Position numbers and translations under genes: made by a program. The notes beneath the pieces were generated by a model, which did not search any database, was not told the origin of the DNA, and saw only the letters and a list, made by a program, of their open reading frames with translations. From Amborella trichopoda (taxonomy: Eukaryota > Streptophyta > Magnoliopsida > Amborellales > Amborellaceae): a stretch of DNA of 64,000 nucleotides. Below are positions 1 through 10,949 of the stretch, one piece after another. The number at the start of each line of letters is the position of its first letter. Position 1 is the stretch's first letter. Location: contig NW_006497557.1 in NCBI RefSeq assembly GCF_000471905.2, forward strand, positions 2,177,018 through 2,241,017. Direction: 5' to 3'.

Positions 1-682
1 CCTGAGATCTTGCACGATCTTCCATGGCTGACCTAAGGGTGTTCTGATGCTCATTTAATCAAAATATTATTGTTTTCTTGTAGGGCTCGGCATGGCGATC
101 GATTTGATACCAATTTCGAACCATGGATTGTGTTTCGAACCACCATCACGAGACTTGAAATTTGCTTGAATCTTGAAAACTTTGGATCGATGATGTGCTC
201 TTTCCTTGATGTTTTTATTTAATTTTTTCATCACAACGCAGTAATAATGCCGTCACGATTGCGTGGCAACAAATGGGATGTGATATGAAGCTGGAACGAA
301 GATTTCACAACTTTTGAGTTTTGGCCAGAATCTGGAATCAGGCGGTCGAAATTTCAGTTATTTCATCGAATTCGTGCATGAAATATGATCGTCCATCATG
401 TACGGGGTTTGGAACAATGATAGTCCTAGACCTTATGCATACAATGGAATTAGTTTTCTGTTGATCCGTTGCGCGAGCGTCGTGATTTAGTTCATCGAGC
501 GAGGCATGTCACTGCCAATTTTCTGCATGTCTTTGTTCTGGAGTGTCCGATTAAGCCGAAACTTGGCCCATCTTGACCAGTTCTGGGGCCATTATGAGAC
601 TGTTGGGAAGTTTCACTGTTTTGTAAGCTTTATTGGCCTGCTTCCTGCCAGGGACCAAGGTGTTGAAAAATACGTTCAAACA
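1..682 (-). mobile_element. Family-L LTR fragment (U3), cut by window start
   Basis: The complement begins with TGTTTGAA at 682, the same start as the LTRs at 26038 and 13985. The following sequence matches those U3 regions, including the stretch around 60-130 that recurs near 12900 and, inverted, near 2000-2110. About 230 bp of U3 present at 13650-13870 are missing here. The TATA box and U5 would lie left of the window. Its neighbour on the right is an LTR of the same family in the opposite orientation. Confidence 0.75.
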
Positions 683-1455
683 ACGAAGTCATGGGTAAAA
701 GTGCCCCAAATAAAAATATGTTGGTGAAAACCATCTCTACAACACCGCTTCCCAAGTCTAAGTGAAAATCTGCAAAGGACGCTTAGACTAGTAAACAGAT
801 TGGTACAATACTTGCCTCAACAGGCAGCACCAGCCCACATTCAAAGAGAATAATCCTTGGTGTCACAATACCAAGATCCAAAAATACAAGCATCAAGTAA
901 GATTTTGACAACCTAAGTCCATTTACAAAAAGGACTTGAAAAACATAAAACTCACCCAAAAGGCAAGACAAGTCTCATGAGAAAGAACACTATTCCCATG
1001 AGGTCACAAACACACTCCAAAAATGGTAAAGACCCTCACGAAGGAAAGAAACTGATAAAGCTAGGGTGGACTAGAGACTTCAGACCGCCTCGTCAAAATC
1101 CCCTCTAGTCGACACCTTCGGGATAGGTCAAAATCCTCGATTGGGCCCGACAGATGGGGCCCACAGAGGTACCCTGGCTATCAAAAGATAACCTGGTGTA
1201 GCAGCAAACGACGTCAACCAAAGGCTCGTTTGCTGTCAATCCAATAGTGTGCCAAAGCATTGCACTTGACATCTAGATAGGCTTGATTCTGATCAACAAG
1301 GTCCCATAAAATCCTCAGTTGACAGAATCGTAAATAGTCCCTTGAGGATGAGGACATCGACAAGATCCCTCAAAAGTCTCTTCTCTCCTTAAAGTCTTCA
1401 CGGATGGACCTGCACATTGCATCCAAACGTTTGAGCATCCTAGTATCAACCTTGC
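683..1455 (+). mobile_element. Family-L 3' non-coding internal region
   Basis: This stretch matches 53490-54420, the region just before the 3' LTR of copy 2. Shared stretches include the start at AAGTCATGGGTAAAAG and the later block around CCCTTGAGGATGAGGAC. It carries no open frame of note. The polypurine tract and first roughly 350 bp of the following LTR are missing, so it joins directly to inner U3 sequence near 1456. Confidence 0.65.
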
Positions 1456-2294
1456 GTAGATTCATAAGTAAAAGATCGAAACAGGAGGAGCCACACACTA
1501 TTCCTGTGCGGCCGCTCTACAACTAAACTTCATTAAAGGGTCAGTCACGAATAGGGACTTACTTACGACACCTATATCACCCTCGTCCGAGATTGGATCA
1601 CGCTCAAATTTTGTGAGCGTGTTTGCCTCGTTAAGATGAAAATTTCGATATGTGGCACGCCTAGTGATGATGCACAAGCACGAAGAAAAGCTAGAGAGAA
1701 GTTTCTGACATGTGGAAAACGTTACAGCAAAATCAGCAGCGACACACCTTGCTCAAGAGGCCAAATCACGATGCTTGCGAGCTCGATCGATGCAAGACTA
1801 ATTCCATCGTGTGTGTAAGGTCTAAAGATACCATTGGTCCGAACCACATGTATGATGAACGGTTATATTTGCACACGAAGCCAATAAATTGACTATACAT
1901 TTTGGCACTAGAATTACAGATTCCGACCAAAACTCAAAAGTTGTGAAATCTTCATTCGGGCACGAAATCAAGCTGCGTTCATTGTCGCATGATCATAGCT
2001 TAAAAACACGATCCATGGCTCAAAGTTGGTAACAAATCGATCGCCATGCCGAGCCCTATAGGAAAAAAATCATCTTTCGATCAAACGGGCATCAGAACAA
2101 TCCTGGATCATCCATGAAAGATCATGCACGTTCTAGAGTAGCACATGGACTATTTTGAAATTCCAGATATTCTTTGGAAGAGGCAAATATGTCATTTTTC
2201 ACCTTATTTTCTATTTTCTTTTAATTCAATTAAATCTTAGTTTTTAGCAATTAGGTTTACTTTTGATTAATCCACTCATATTTGAGTGCAACTC

Positions 2295-2357
2295 TATATA
2301 TATCACGTGCTAGTATTGTATAAGGACACTTGGGCAAAGAGAGTTTTGCTTAATAAA
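2295..2357 (+). promoter_or_regulatory. LTR TATA box and polyadenylation signal
   Basis: TATATATAT lies at 2295-2303 and AATAAA at 2352-2357 within TTGCTTAATAAAATT. The same pair occurs at 27359-27409 and, inverted, at 12613-12675. The short spacing puts the U3/R boundary just after the TATA box and makes R very short, so the CT tract and repeat arrays downstream belong to U5. Confidence 0.65.
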
Positions 2358-2689
2358 ATTTCTCTTTCTTTTTATTATTGGGTCATTATGAGAAAGAGAG
2401 AAAGGAGAGAGAAACTTTTGGATCGGTACCCCTAGGCTCAAAGTAAATCTTTCTCTCTCTTCTTTTCTTTTATTTCTTTTCCTCTTCTCTTTCTTCTTCT
2501 CTCTCTCATTCTCTTTCTTCTTCTTCTTCTTCGTCAGAGCCTCTCTCAAAGGCCATGCACGGTAGTGGCAGTGTCGTGCATGCCTCTTTCTTTTCTTCTT
2601 CTCTCTCTTGTGGTTTCACAAGTCGCACAGGGCGATGTCAACACCATGTGCGAGCTTATTTCCCCTTTTGTTCATTCATCTCTATCTCT

Positions 2690-3130
2690 CAATGAGGCTC
2701 GCAGATGACATTGATCATCGCCATCCGCAGATGTGTCCTCGACGTCTTAGTGAGGAGCACAGACGGTGAAACCTATTGCCACCCGCAGGGGTTTCCTCTT
2801 GTTGCGTGCCTATCACAGAAGGCGATGCCTATTACCACCCACGAGGGGTTGTGACAACACCTGTCATCATCTACGAGCTTTCTTCACGCGCTTGGTGCCT
2901 ATCGCCATCCACGAGCTTCCTTTGTACGCTCGGTGATTATCAATATCCGCGAGCCTCCTTCTCGCGCTTGGTGCATATCGCCATATGCAAGCCTCTTTCA
3001 TGCGTTTGGTGCCCATCGTTGTGTGCCTCAGAAAGAACCATCGTTGTGGGCTTCACAAGAGGCTATCACTACCCATGTAGGGGTGTGTTGCCTTCTCGTG
3101 TTGCCAACAACGATGCCCAGTGCCCCCCGT
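2690..3130 (+). repeat. U5 repeats built on a CTATCGCC-type motif
   Basis: Degenerate repeats with a period of roughly 50-60 bp are built around a core like GATGCCTATCGCCRCCCGC. They are homologous to 27700-28100 and 40550-40930 in the other two plus-strand LTRs. Short open frames here follow from the repeat and are not treated as genes. Confidence 0.6.
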
Positions 3131-3947
3131 AGTTCACTACTCACCCTCTAGTCGTGAGAACTAGTGTCTAACGCCATCCAAGAGCCGTGACACTGCTACT
3201 CCACGATTGTGGGTGCTAATGCTTAGCACCATCGGGATCCCATCTCTTCACCATCTCGTGCCTTCTCTTCATTCTCTCCTCTACTCACTTGACTGAGGGT
3301 TGACTCAGTCTAGCACCACCTTAGCGGTCTGGTTGTCGAACAGTATTGCAGTCGTGCTAGTCCTGACTACCATGCCTGTCTTGCTGCCACACCAGGTTAA
3401 GACAATGGCATTGACCTCGGTTACGAGTAGCATTGCCGTCATGCTGGTCTTGAGTACCATGCCTGTCTTGCTACCACTCCGACTCAGTCGTTGGTCCAGC
3501 TATCATGCTAGTCTCATCCCCTTGTTAAGTTCTCTTCCCTACTCAAACATTTCCCTTCATTACCCTCATTTATAAAAGTGCATTGTCCTAAGACAAGGGT
3601 GGGTCCTACGGCCCACTTGTTTTGCAAGTTAACCATGATAATGTTGTACAGAAAACAAGGAGATTGTAGGTTAAGGGAGGCGATTCCAAACTAGCTAAAG
3701 TAGTTGGGGGGTTTTCCGTCGTGATTTAAGAGGGCGCCCACATGAGTCAGTCCGAGTAAGTCACAAACCCAGGTGAGGTTGGTTTCCACCTCACATCCAA
3801 AATTCCTCTCTCACTAGTTGGACACCTGCCCTTATTCTGTGAACGAGGTTCCCGAGAGAGTGATCTTAAGTCCCTGATTTTTCGAATCCGAGACACATGT
3901 CACCCGATCACCTAGATCTGGGCAGGCAAGATCAAGACACCTAACCA

Positions 3948-4348
3948 CCTATACGCACATGACATTACTCCTTCATGCACGCGGTGATACTCATTCATGC
4001 ACGCGACGGTAATCCTTCATGCGCGCGGCGATACTCCTCCATGCACGTGGCGTTACTCCTTCATGAGTGAAGCGATACTCCTTCATGCATGTAGCGATAC
4101 TCCTTCACACGCGTGGCATTACTCCTCCATGCACGTGACATTACTCCTTCATGCGTGCGGTGATAAGCGTTACTCCTCCACACGCGTGGCATTACTCCTT
4201 CATGTGTGCGGTGATACTCCATGCGCACGGTGTTACTCCTTCATGCACGTGACGATACTCCTTCATGCACGCAGCGATACTCCTCCACGTGCGCAGCGTT
4301 ACTCGTTCATGCGCGTGCAAGTGACTTAGAAAATCTTGGGTTGTTACA
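3948..4348 (-). mobile_element. Chromovirus 3' LTR fragment
   Basis: On the minus strand it begins TGTAACAACCCAAGATTTTC at 4348, directly after a polypurine tract and the pol stop, so this is the 5' part of a 3' LTR. Most of it is a tandem array of about 22-bp units. It is cut at 3948 by the end of a family-L LTR. The same LTR start occurs at 14299. Confidence 0.75.
3965..4315 (-). repeat. Tandem array of about 22-bp units in chromovirus LTR
   Basis: About 15 degenerate units resemble TACTCCTTCATGCACGCGG plus three bases on the plus strand, with frequent changes in the CACGCG core. A second array of the same unit is at 13990-14270. The histidine-rich open frames that cross it are by-products of the period. 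Confidence 0.8.
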
Positions 4349-4352
4349 TCAT

Positions 4353-4362
4353 CCCCCCCTTA
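4353..4362 (-). other. Polypurine tract of chromovirus
   Basis: The minus strand reads TTAAGGGGGGG, followed by ATGA and then the LTR start TGTAACA. This is the usual primer site for plus-strand DNA synthesis and fixes the chromovirus orientation and LTR boundary. Confidence 0.7.
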
Positions 4363-4393
4363 AAAGGATTTTGTCCCCAAAATTGTGTCTCGA

Positions 4394-5131
4394 TTAATTA
4401 AACAACTGGGGGTACTTATTCCAGCTCTCCTCTTCTCGTTCCCATGTTGATTGTTCTTTTGAGTGGTACTGCCATAGAATATGAACCAAGAAGATTTCTT
4501 TATTGTGCAAAACCTGCACCCTCTTATTTAGGATCTCAATTGGCTATTTGATATAAGTCAGGTCTTCCTTGATTGTTAATGGCTCATACTTCAAACCATG
4601 GGATAGGTCTGGCTGATATTTCCTCAACAATGACATATGAAACACTTCATGAATATCTTCCAACTCAGGTGGTAGGGCAAGCCGATAAGTCATACTTCCT
4701 ATTCTTTCAAGAATTTCAAATGGTCTAATAAAATGTAGGCTCAATTTTTCCTTCAGGAAAACTCGATCAACTACCTCAAACTCAAGGCTTCTCCTTCGAT
4801 TGTCGGTGCAACTCTTTTACCGACTCTAAGTAGTTTTGAGCCTCTCTCGAATCAAGGCAATCTTTTCTGAGGTCACTTGAACGATTTTGGGCCCTACCAA
4901 CCTTCTTTCACCGACCTGATCCCAACAGATGGGTGATCGACACTTCCTTTTATACAAGGCTTCAAAAGGTGCTATTCGGATACTGGTTTGGAAACTATTG
5001 TTATAAGCAAATTCTATCAGAGGCAGATGATCTTCCCAGATTCCCTTAAAATCAGTCACACAAGTTCTTAACATGTCTTCCAGAGTCTGAATAGTTCTTT
5101 CTGATTGCCCATCAGTCCGGGGGTGGAAAGT
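4394..5131 (-). pseudogene. Chromovirus pol end: integrase C-terminus and chromodomain
   Basis: This is the C-terminal part of a Ty3/gypsy chromovirus polyprotein. It opens at 5131 inside the integrase core with FHPRTDGQSERTIQTLEDML, continues through HLPLIEFAYNNSFQTSI and CRSPICWDQVGE, then LRPFEI-like and VFHMSLLRKY motifs of the region after the core. A chromodomain-like end (PIEIL, LWQYHS, STWE, YPQLFN) stops at 4394. There is at least one in-frame stop before PIEIL and a frameshift near 4750-4825. Integrase catalyses cDNA insertion, and the chromodomain is thought to target chromatin. Gag, protease, RT and most of integrase are missing; the left partner of the 5131 breakpoint is family-L sequence. 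Tekay-like is plausible, but the subgroup is not proven. Confidence 0.85.
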
Positions 5132-5222
5132 AGTTTAAGGTCATGCAACTAGACCTCCGCTACAGTTTAAGGTCATATAGTTTGGACTATGCAGTTTAAG
5201 GTCGTGCATCTAGACCATTGTG
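5132..5222 (-). repeat. Piece of the 35-bp GCATGACCTTAAACTGCA repeat
   Basis: Three degenerate units, seen on the plus strand as AGTTTAAGGTCATGC and variants, match the larger arrays at 40260-40505 and 51385-52690 in inverted orientation. Confidence 0.6.
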
Positions 5223-5635
5223 TAGGTTGCCATGTAGGTGGAGCTCCATGGGGAATAGGTCCGTGGATGGCAATCCGACTCCTAGGGGATAAAATGGTTA
5301 AGATCATTCACTAGTAGAGGGCTCAGATGGAGATGATTGCCCAAGAGGGATGGCAAATGGAAGCAAACTTCACTGGGGATTAAGAGACAAATGTGGGTCT
5401 TTTATATCCATGAGGACAGAATAAATAAGTGTGAGGCACCACTGGGGGTTGTAGCAGTAAAAATGACCCTAACTCCATTGGGGATAACAAGCTGTAGTAT
5501 AAGTATGGCTCTCCTACTGGGCATGAGAAGTCATGACCCTGATTTTGATCGACCTTGGTTCAATAGGTCAGAGTCAAGGTGCAACCTCACTGGGGATAGC
5601 GATAGGACACATGTGGCTTCGGCCTAGGCTGCTTC

Positions 5636-5935
5636 AAATACAGCCGACGCTAGGTGCAGCAACCATTATTTCTTGTGAATGCTCAACCGACGATGAGTCT
5701 TTGAAAACAGAATGGGCACTGAGGACAGCCAACACTGCTTCTTAACCACTCAGTCGGTGCTAGATTGCTAAAAACACAGCCGACACTAGATTGTTAAAAA
5801 CATAACCATCACTGAGGATGACACATGCTTTGAACACTGTTGACGCTGAGTTGCCGAGCATACAGTCGGCGCTGTGGTTGTTGAAACATAGCCGGTGCTA
5901 GCTCACTTCGACTGCGTAGCCGGTGCTGGGTATGG
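5636..5935. repeat. GCCGGC/GTCGGC-type degenerate repeats
   Basis: Repeats with a period of roughly 30-45 bp carry ACAGCCGACGCTAG-like cores, for example near 5640, 5750, 5780, 5865 and 5890. The same core forms the inverted-repeat units in the LTR at 11770-12310, and a related GCCGGCT core lies at 38600-38700 beside the antisense gene of copy 1. Confidence 0.55.
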
Positions 5936-6194
5936 ATTGATATTTGAGCCATGACTCGAGCCCTACCAGGTCTTGGTTTGTGTTGCATGGCATTTGATGA
6001 GGCAACAAATGAAACTTTACCCAAGCCTTGGGTCAAAGCCCGACCAGGTCCAGCCCGTTTGTTGGAATTTTACAGGTGGCAATGAAGTTGCATCGGGCCT
6101 CGGGTCAAAGACCGACTCGACTCATCGTCGTTTGGCTTTCCTTGAACGCAGCTGGGATTCCCAGTTTTTGAGGGTCATTTGAGGGTAGTGTTGG

Positions 6195-6207
6195 TTACAA
6201 AAGGGGG
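6195..6207 (+). promoter_or_regulatory. Degenerate antisense-gene promoter, copy 3
   Basis: TTACAAAAGGGGG followed by a CACTGAAGGTAAAA-like block corresponds to the TATAAAAGGGGG plus ACCRAAGGTAAA blocks of the other copies (55676, complement of 50898-50905, complement of 39705-39716). No antisense coding region remains downstream in this copy. Confidence 0.5.
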
Positions 6208-6699
6208 TAAAACCCCATTTTCCCCACTTTTCACTGAAGGTAAAAACTTAAACAAAAATATTTAACAGTGAACAAAGGGTTCTCGGTGGAAGCTTCGGTA
6301 AGCAGGGATATTCCAGCAAGAGATCAAGTGTTCCAACAAGCCTTACATGGAAGGTTTTGGTAAGCTTGACAGAAGTTTTTTCTGGGGATTGGTGAAGTTG
6401 CAGGAAGGGAGCGAGAAAAGAGAGTTCTCTGGGGATTTTTTTGGGAAACAAGAGAGCTCTGGCCTTGATTTTACGGGTTGGTGAGGCGGGAAGTTCAGCA
6501 GTGGGCATTTTCGCATGCTTTGGGAGTTTTTCCGGGGGCTTAGGTGGTTTCCTGGTGTCTTTGGTGGCCTTGCAGAGGTTTTTTGGTGAGGAAGAAAAGT
6601 TCCGGTAAGAAACAGAAAAGACAGAGAACGAACCATCACATGAGGTGGACTGTCGCAGGGAAGGTGACGGTTGTCATTCACTCGTGTGCCACGTGGAAT

Positions 6700-7158
6700 T
6701 GAGGTCACAGAAGTCAATGCAAACCATGATTTGGCCATTCTTCTTCTTGACTGGAACACAATTTGCTAGCCATTTCAGGTACTTGACTTCATGAATGAAT
6801 CCTGTTTGTCTGAGTTTGGTAACTTCGATGTCTATCTACATTTCAAGGTCAGGCTTGAACATTCTTGACTTTTTCTTGAAAGGTTTGACTATCGGATCAA
6901 TGCTGAGACGGTGAACGATGACTTGAGGGTCTAAACCAGGCATCTCATGGTAATGCCATGAAAAGACGTCTTAAAGTAGTGAAATATTATTTCTCTTATA
7001 GAGGCAGATTCGCTGAAATAAAAGTGGGTTTGGGGTCGGCTTCGTCTCCAAGATGTATTTCCACGAGTGCGTCTGCTGTGGCTTGACCGCCTTCTTCCGT
7101 AAATAAATATTGTTTACGGGCGGAATTATGATCCACTCTGAACATTTCAAGGTTGTAC
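6700..7158 (-). pseudogene. Family-L reverse transcriptase N-terminus remnant
   Basis: The minus strand encodes, across frames, an acidic segment (GDEADPKP), then VFSWHYHEMPGLDPQVIVHR and the start of the RT domain (EVTKLRQTGFIHEVKY, VKKKNGQI). It parallels 60300-60700 in copy 4. The coding sequence ends near 6700, before the catalytic aspartates, where it meets 3' non-coding sequence. The rest of RT, both RNase H regions and integrase are deleted. In this copy the segment begins directly after the candidate splice acceptor, with no protease between. Confidence 0.7.
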
Positions 7159-7215
7159 CTGCAGGAGACATAGGAGAAGAGAGATGAGAAGTAGAAGAAG
7201 AATAAGGAGAAGGTC
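7159..7215 (-). other. Candidate intron 3' splice site, copy 3
   Basis: On the minus strand a long pyrimidine-rich run ends CTATGTCTCCTGCAG with the AG at 7159-7160, followed by GTACAACC. The matching places in copy 1 (ending at 32700) and copy 4 (61137) have the same structure. Ogre-type Tat elements are known to carry an intron in the gag-pol region. No donor site has been identified. Confidence 0.45.
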
Positions 7216-9545
7216 CAGAAAGTGGGGGACTTTTAAGGTTGTTCCCCTCATTGGATCAATATAGGCGGCTTTTTACATTACCAGGGTTGGACGTGTGTAG
7301 TGAATCTTTTAGGCCTTTCCCTTCCTTAGACCGTTAGAGAGTGCTTTTAAGGTCGTCACCCTCATTGGACATGCCCTGAGTGGAAGATGGCGCAAGGATG
7401 TCCTCTTGATGAGAAGGAAGGAGGATCGTACTAGGGATAAAATCAAGTAAATTTGGCAGTGGGGGAAAGGGCCTGAGAAGTTCCTGCTCAACTGGAGGTT
7501 GAACATTCTTGTTTCTTCGGCGTGCTGTCCTTGGTGCCCATCTCCTTCTGGTTTTCTAAGGTAGTGTATGATTCATCTCGCTAGGCTTGTGAACAGCCTT
7601 AGCTTGGTGAACTGCTTCTCACCTCAAGGACTTGAGTTTACTTTGCCCGTGGTGGACTATCCATGGGTGGGAAGTTAAGGGCTCAGCAGAGTCTAAATCA
7701 TTGTTTGCAAGGTATTGTGTTGGGAGGTCCTCCTTTTGCATTGAAGGAGCAGTGGCTTGGGGATCACTTAATGGAACGTCGTAAAACTCTTGATATTCCT
7801 GCATTTTCTTCTTGAATATGTCATGGAAACTGGTCCCACAGGTAATGACCTCTTATTGAGTGATACGAGCACTAATGGTCCTCAGACCCCTGAACAAGGA
7901 GTCAGGGTTGCCTTGCAGGCTTCAGAGTGATTATGCCTTCATGAAGCATTATAACGAAGAAGGCACGAAGGATACCTGGGGCTTCTTCTTCTTACTGGAT
8001 GGTTACTGCATGGAGGCTTTTGTTGCCCCGAAGGCCTTCTTTAAGTCTTCGAGCTTTATTTGACCCTCCTAGATCAAGGCCTTGATAATATATTTTAGCG
8101 TGTAGCAATCATCCGTGGGACGATTGATCCTTCTATGATAAGCGCAATAATTTGCTTGAGTGTCAAGGCCAGCTTGCTCAGGGAACTTGGCTTCTGGAAG
8201 CTGAATCATATTCTGTTCCAATAATAACCAGAACAATGCCGGGACCCATTCCTTCTCAAAGGAGTAGACCTTGTTCCTATGCCTGGTGAAATAATCATCT
8301 CTTTTAAGATTCGCCGGTGGGGGTACTTGATTATAAGGTTGTTGTTGCTTGCCTGCCTGAGGCATTGTCTTTGTTGTGCTCACCCCTTTAGAGAGGTCCA
8401 AAGTTTGGGAGGGAGCCTTCTTTGGATCAGTGCTCGTGACGGCTGCACTGATACGTCTTTTTGTTAGTTGCCTCGTGTGTTGTTCCGAGAGCTACCATTG
8501 CCCTGGTTGTTCCTAGAGCTTGCAGACTGTTGTCGTGACCCGTTGTGGTGGCATGATAAACTTTATATGCGAACTGATTTAGAGATCAGCTTTGACATGG
8601 AAGTTGGATTAGAGGCCTCGACGTGTAGAGCAATTTTAGGTCGCATGTTGCACACACAAGTTTGGACTGCTTCCTTCTCAGGCATAGGATTGGGATGGTG
8701 AGCGGTCAAATTTCTTCATCTTGATATGAACTGGTCCAAGGGCTCATCGGGATCTTGAGTTAGGGTGAGAAGATCAATAGTTTGGACCTCTCTCTCGACC
8801 TCATAGAAGCCCTGATAGAACAATTTCTCCATCTCTTCTCATGTATGTACAGGGTTTGGGGGAAGTCGAGCATACCACTGAAAGGATGGGCCCTCAAGGG
8901 TTTCAATAAAGTGATAGAGAATAAGTCTCCCGTCAACTGCTGTTTCTCAACACGCTGGTTGGAAGTAGGCAATATGCTGGTTTGGGGACATGGTTCCGTT
9001 GAATAGTGGAAACTTCCCTTTCTTGTACTCTGAGGGAAACGAGACCTGGTCGATGTATGAAGGGTACGACCGTTGATAAGGCTTCGCACCCTGTATCCCT
9101 GGGATTTGTCTGTTCTTTAGGCCATGGGTCACCATAGCATCAATGTCTGCTTGAGAGACAGGGTGAGAGACAGAATTGTCCGGTGAGGCAAAGGGAGGGG
9201 CTGCCTTGGAGGTGCACCATCTGAGTGATGGGAATTGACCTCATGGTGCGCTGATTGGCGTGCAGCGTGTATACGATCAATCTTTTCCATCATCGTGTGC
9301 GCCATATCTTCGCCTTTGTTCATGCGCGTCGTCAGGCTCGCTTACAATCATTACACTGACTGTTTCACTATAGAGGTCAGCGTCAATTGCTGCTGAGGGC
9401 TTGCGAACTTGACTGGTCGTGCGCAGTAGATCGGTCAATAGGGGGCCAGCGTGCCCTGATTAGACTCGAGTATTGTACGCCGATCGTGTGAGGACCAGTT
9501 CTCGAGGGTGTTGGTACCATGGCTGCTGAGTGACTGGGTCATCTT
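7216..9545 (-). pseudogene. Family-L gag, copy 3
   Basis: Gag forms the capsid and nucleocapsid of the virus-like particle. On the minus strand, fragments in order are a pre-capsid segment with KIDRIHAARQSAHHEVN (near 9270), the capsid start YPSYIDQVSFPSEYKKGK (near 9050), a capsid core with FNGTMSPNQHIAYF, then DLSKGVSTTKTM (near 8390) and a zinc-knuckle-like CAYHRRINRPTDDC (near 8130). Several frameshifts and stops break it. The 3' part (7220-7800) is poorly conserved and holds short remnants of the linker before the splice site. It matches gag in copies 1, 2 and 4. Confidence 0.7.
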
Positions 9546-9559
9546 CTACGACACTAACC

Positions 9560-10925
9560 ACAGTGCATGGCTCATGGTCTTCTTCTTTAGGCTTCATCAT
9601 CTGAAGAGGGTAGAAGGGATTCAAGTGGAGAAGGTTATCCTAGCTTGTTGCCCTGATTGCCTTGGTCACTTCCTCGATAAGAATTCACATACCTCTATCA
9701 TGCTTTCCTTTGAGGCTTTGATGGATCTCGTGTCAAAACTATGATTGAGACTGTGGCTGGTCAACTCTTCTTACACAAGAGAGAGCTTTCTCCATCATGT
9801 GTGGCAAAAGATGAGGGCCAGGGACTGGGGTCATCATGGGCTGGGGAGGATGAAGAACTCGATCTTCCATTAGGTCATTGCCCCTAGCTCTCTTGTGGGC
9901 TCTAGAGACACGACCAAAATGACGGGGCTGGTTCAGTATGATACTCTGGGGGAAGGTCTTTGAATACCAAAGCTGAAGATGCTTGCTCAAAGAAGTAGGA
10001 ACATGCATGAGTAGGGTTGACTCATGAGGAGGTTTGAGTCGAGGGTGAGGGGAAGTCTTTGCTGGCGACACGTGTGCGCCCCTTGAAGAAGGATCATAGC
10101 TGACCTGAGGGTCAGCCCGGGCTCGAGCATGTGATCTAGCCTTAGAAGGTTGAGAACTGCGAGCAGGTGTCTGTAAGAGAACGGTGGAGACCTGCCCCTT
10201 ATAGGGTGTGCTTGTGTGTGCTGAGTAGAAGGACAAGGAGGTCATCTCTTATGTACTCGGGTTGATGCAATGACGGCGCTGCGCTGAGTGATGGGATACT
10301 TATGAGTAGCATGTGCAGGACCTGCCCTTGGGAGGTCTGATTCTGGACACGGACTCGAGGCAACATAAGAGTTGCCACGAGGTGTGGCCACAAGCCTTAT
10401 GTTGTGTGTGCGAGGTGGAGGCCACAGGGCCTCTGCCTCTATGTGTCGAGCCTCTAGGAATAGAGACTCATGGTGTTGCATGACTGTGGGGGACAACCTT
10501 ACGACGACCCACATAAACAATGGCAAATTGCTTGCCTTTTTGCAAGTGTACGTCGATAGTACGACCGACAAGTAACTTGTCGGTGGCTGGGTGCATGCTG
10601 TGTGTGGCAACAGACGTGCTGCCAATGCAGGGTGCCTTGGCGGAGGTTCTACCAAAGCGAGGAGATGGGGAGTGAGGGACCTTCAAGTCCCTCCTCACAC
10701 CGATCCAGGTAAAGCCTTGGGAGCTAAACAAGGGATCTTTGCTCAAAAGGATGGTTGGGAACAAAGTTGGTGGAACTTGTTCCTTAGGGACACTCGTGAA
10801 TGTGGGGATGAGAAAATCCTTAATACGGATGAATGGGTTACAGAACCCCCAAGCCATAAGTGATGTGTGAATACATAAAATAAAAAGGAGAAAGTAGCAA
10901 AACAAGTACGATCCGAGTAAGGGGT
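9560..10925 (-). pseudogene. Leader / ORF1-like region, copy 3
   Basis: This lies between PBS and gag. A minus-strand frame open from 10980 to 10468 passes through GFTWIGVRRDLKVPHSPSP and a further frame carries YVASSPCPESDLPRAGPAHA. Equivalent segments occur in copies 1, 2 and 4 (for example HVALSSHSGLGLPGPNP at 63500-63560). Composition is proline-, serine- and alanine-rich with no recognised domain. Ogre elements carry an extra ORF before gag, and this may be the counterpart; conservation could also be only at the nucleotide level. Confidence 0.4.
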
Positions 10926-10931
10926 AGTAAG

Positions 10932-10949
10932 TCTCCAGTGGAGTCGCCA
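10932..10949 (-). other. Primer-binding site, copy 3
   Basis: The minus strand reads TGGCGACTCCACTGGAGA, three bases after the LTR end CCTAACCA. The site resembles the tRNA-Arg-type PBS described for Ogre/Tat elements; the tRNA assignment is from memory. Degenerate versions are at 25869-25886 and 28977-28993. Confidence 0.7.

Larger units (their letters stand above)
1456..3947 (+). mobile_element. Family-L LTR, 5' truncated (U3-R-U5)
   Basis: It aligns with the LTR at 26038-28973 from inner U3 onward, through the TATA box and polyadenylation signal (2295-2357), a CT-rich stretch (2440-2560), the U5 repeats and the terminal segment ending CCTAACCA at 3947. No PBS follows. Chromovirus LTR sequence starts at the next base, so this is the right end of a 3' LTR or solo LTR that inserted into the chromovirus LTR. 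Length is about 2.5 kb against 2.94 kb for the full copy. Confidence 0.8.
5132..6699 (-). mobile_element. 3' non-coding region of family-L copy 3
   Basis: Read on the minus strand this follows the RT remnant and contains, in order, the 5' region and promoter of the antisense gene (which points to plus), GCCGGC-type repeats (5636-5935), a block matching the complement of 52150-52450, and a short piece of the 35-bp repeat (5132-5222). The antisense coding region and the 3' LTR are missing. It joins chromovirus integrase at 5131/5132. Confidence 0.6.

Noticed and set aside
1..2170. Terminal inverted repeats of a DNA transposon
   Set aside because: The arms are inner U3 sequence of known family-L LTRs in opposite orientation, with no transposase and no TIR-like ends.
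2776..3132. 118-codon frame in the LTR, with relatives at 27776-28105 and 40706-40921
   Set aside because: The frames are not kept in register among the three homologous LTRs and follow U5 repeats.
3997..4329. Histidine/cysteine-rich frame, also at 13951-14275
   Set aside because: A by-product of the 22-bp tandem repeat in the chromovirus LTR; the reverse strand is open too.
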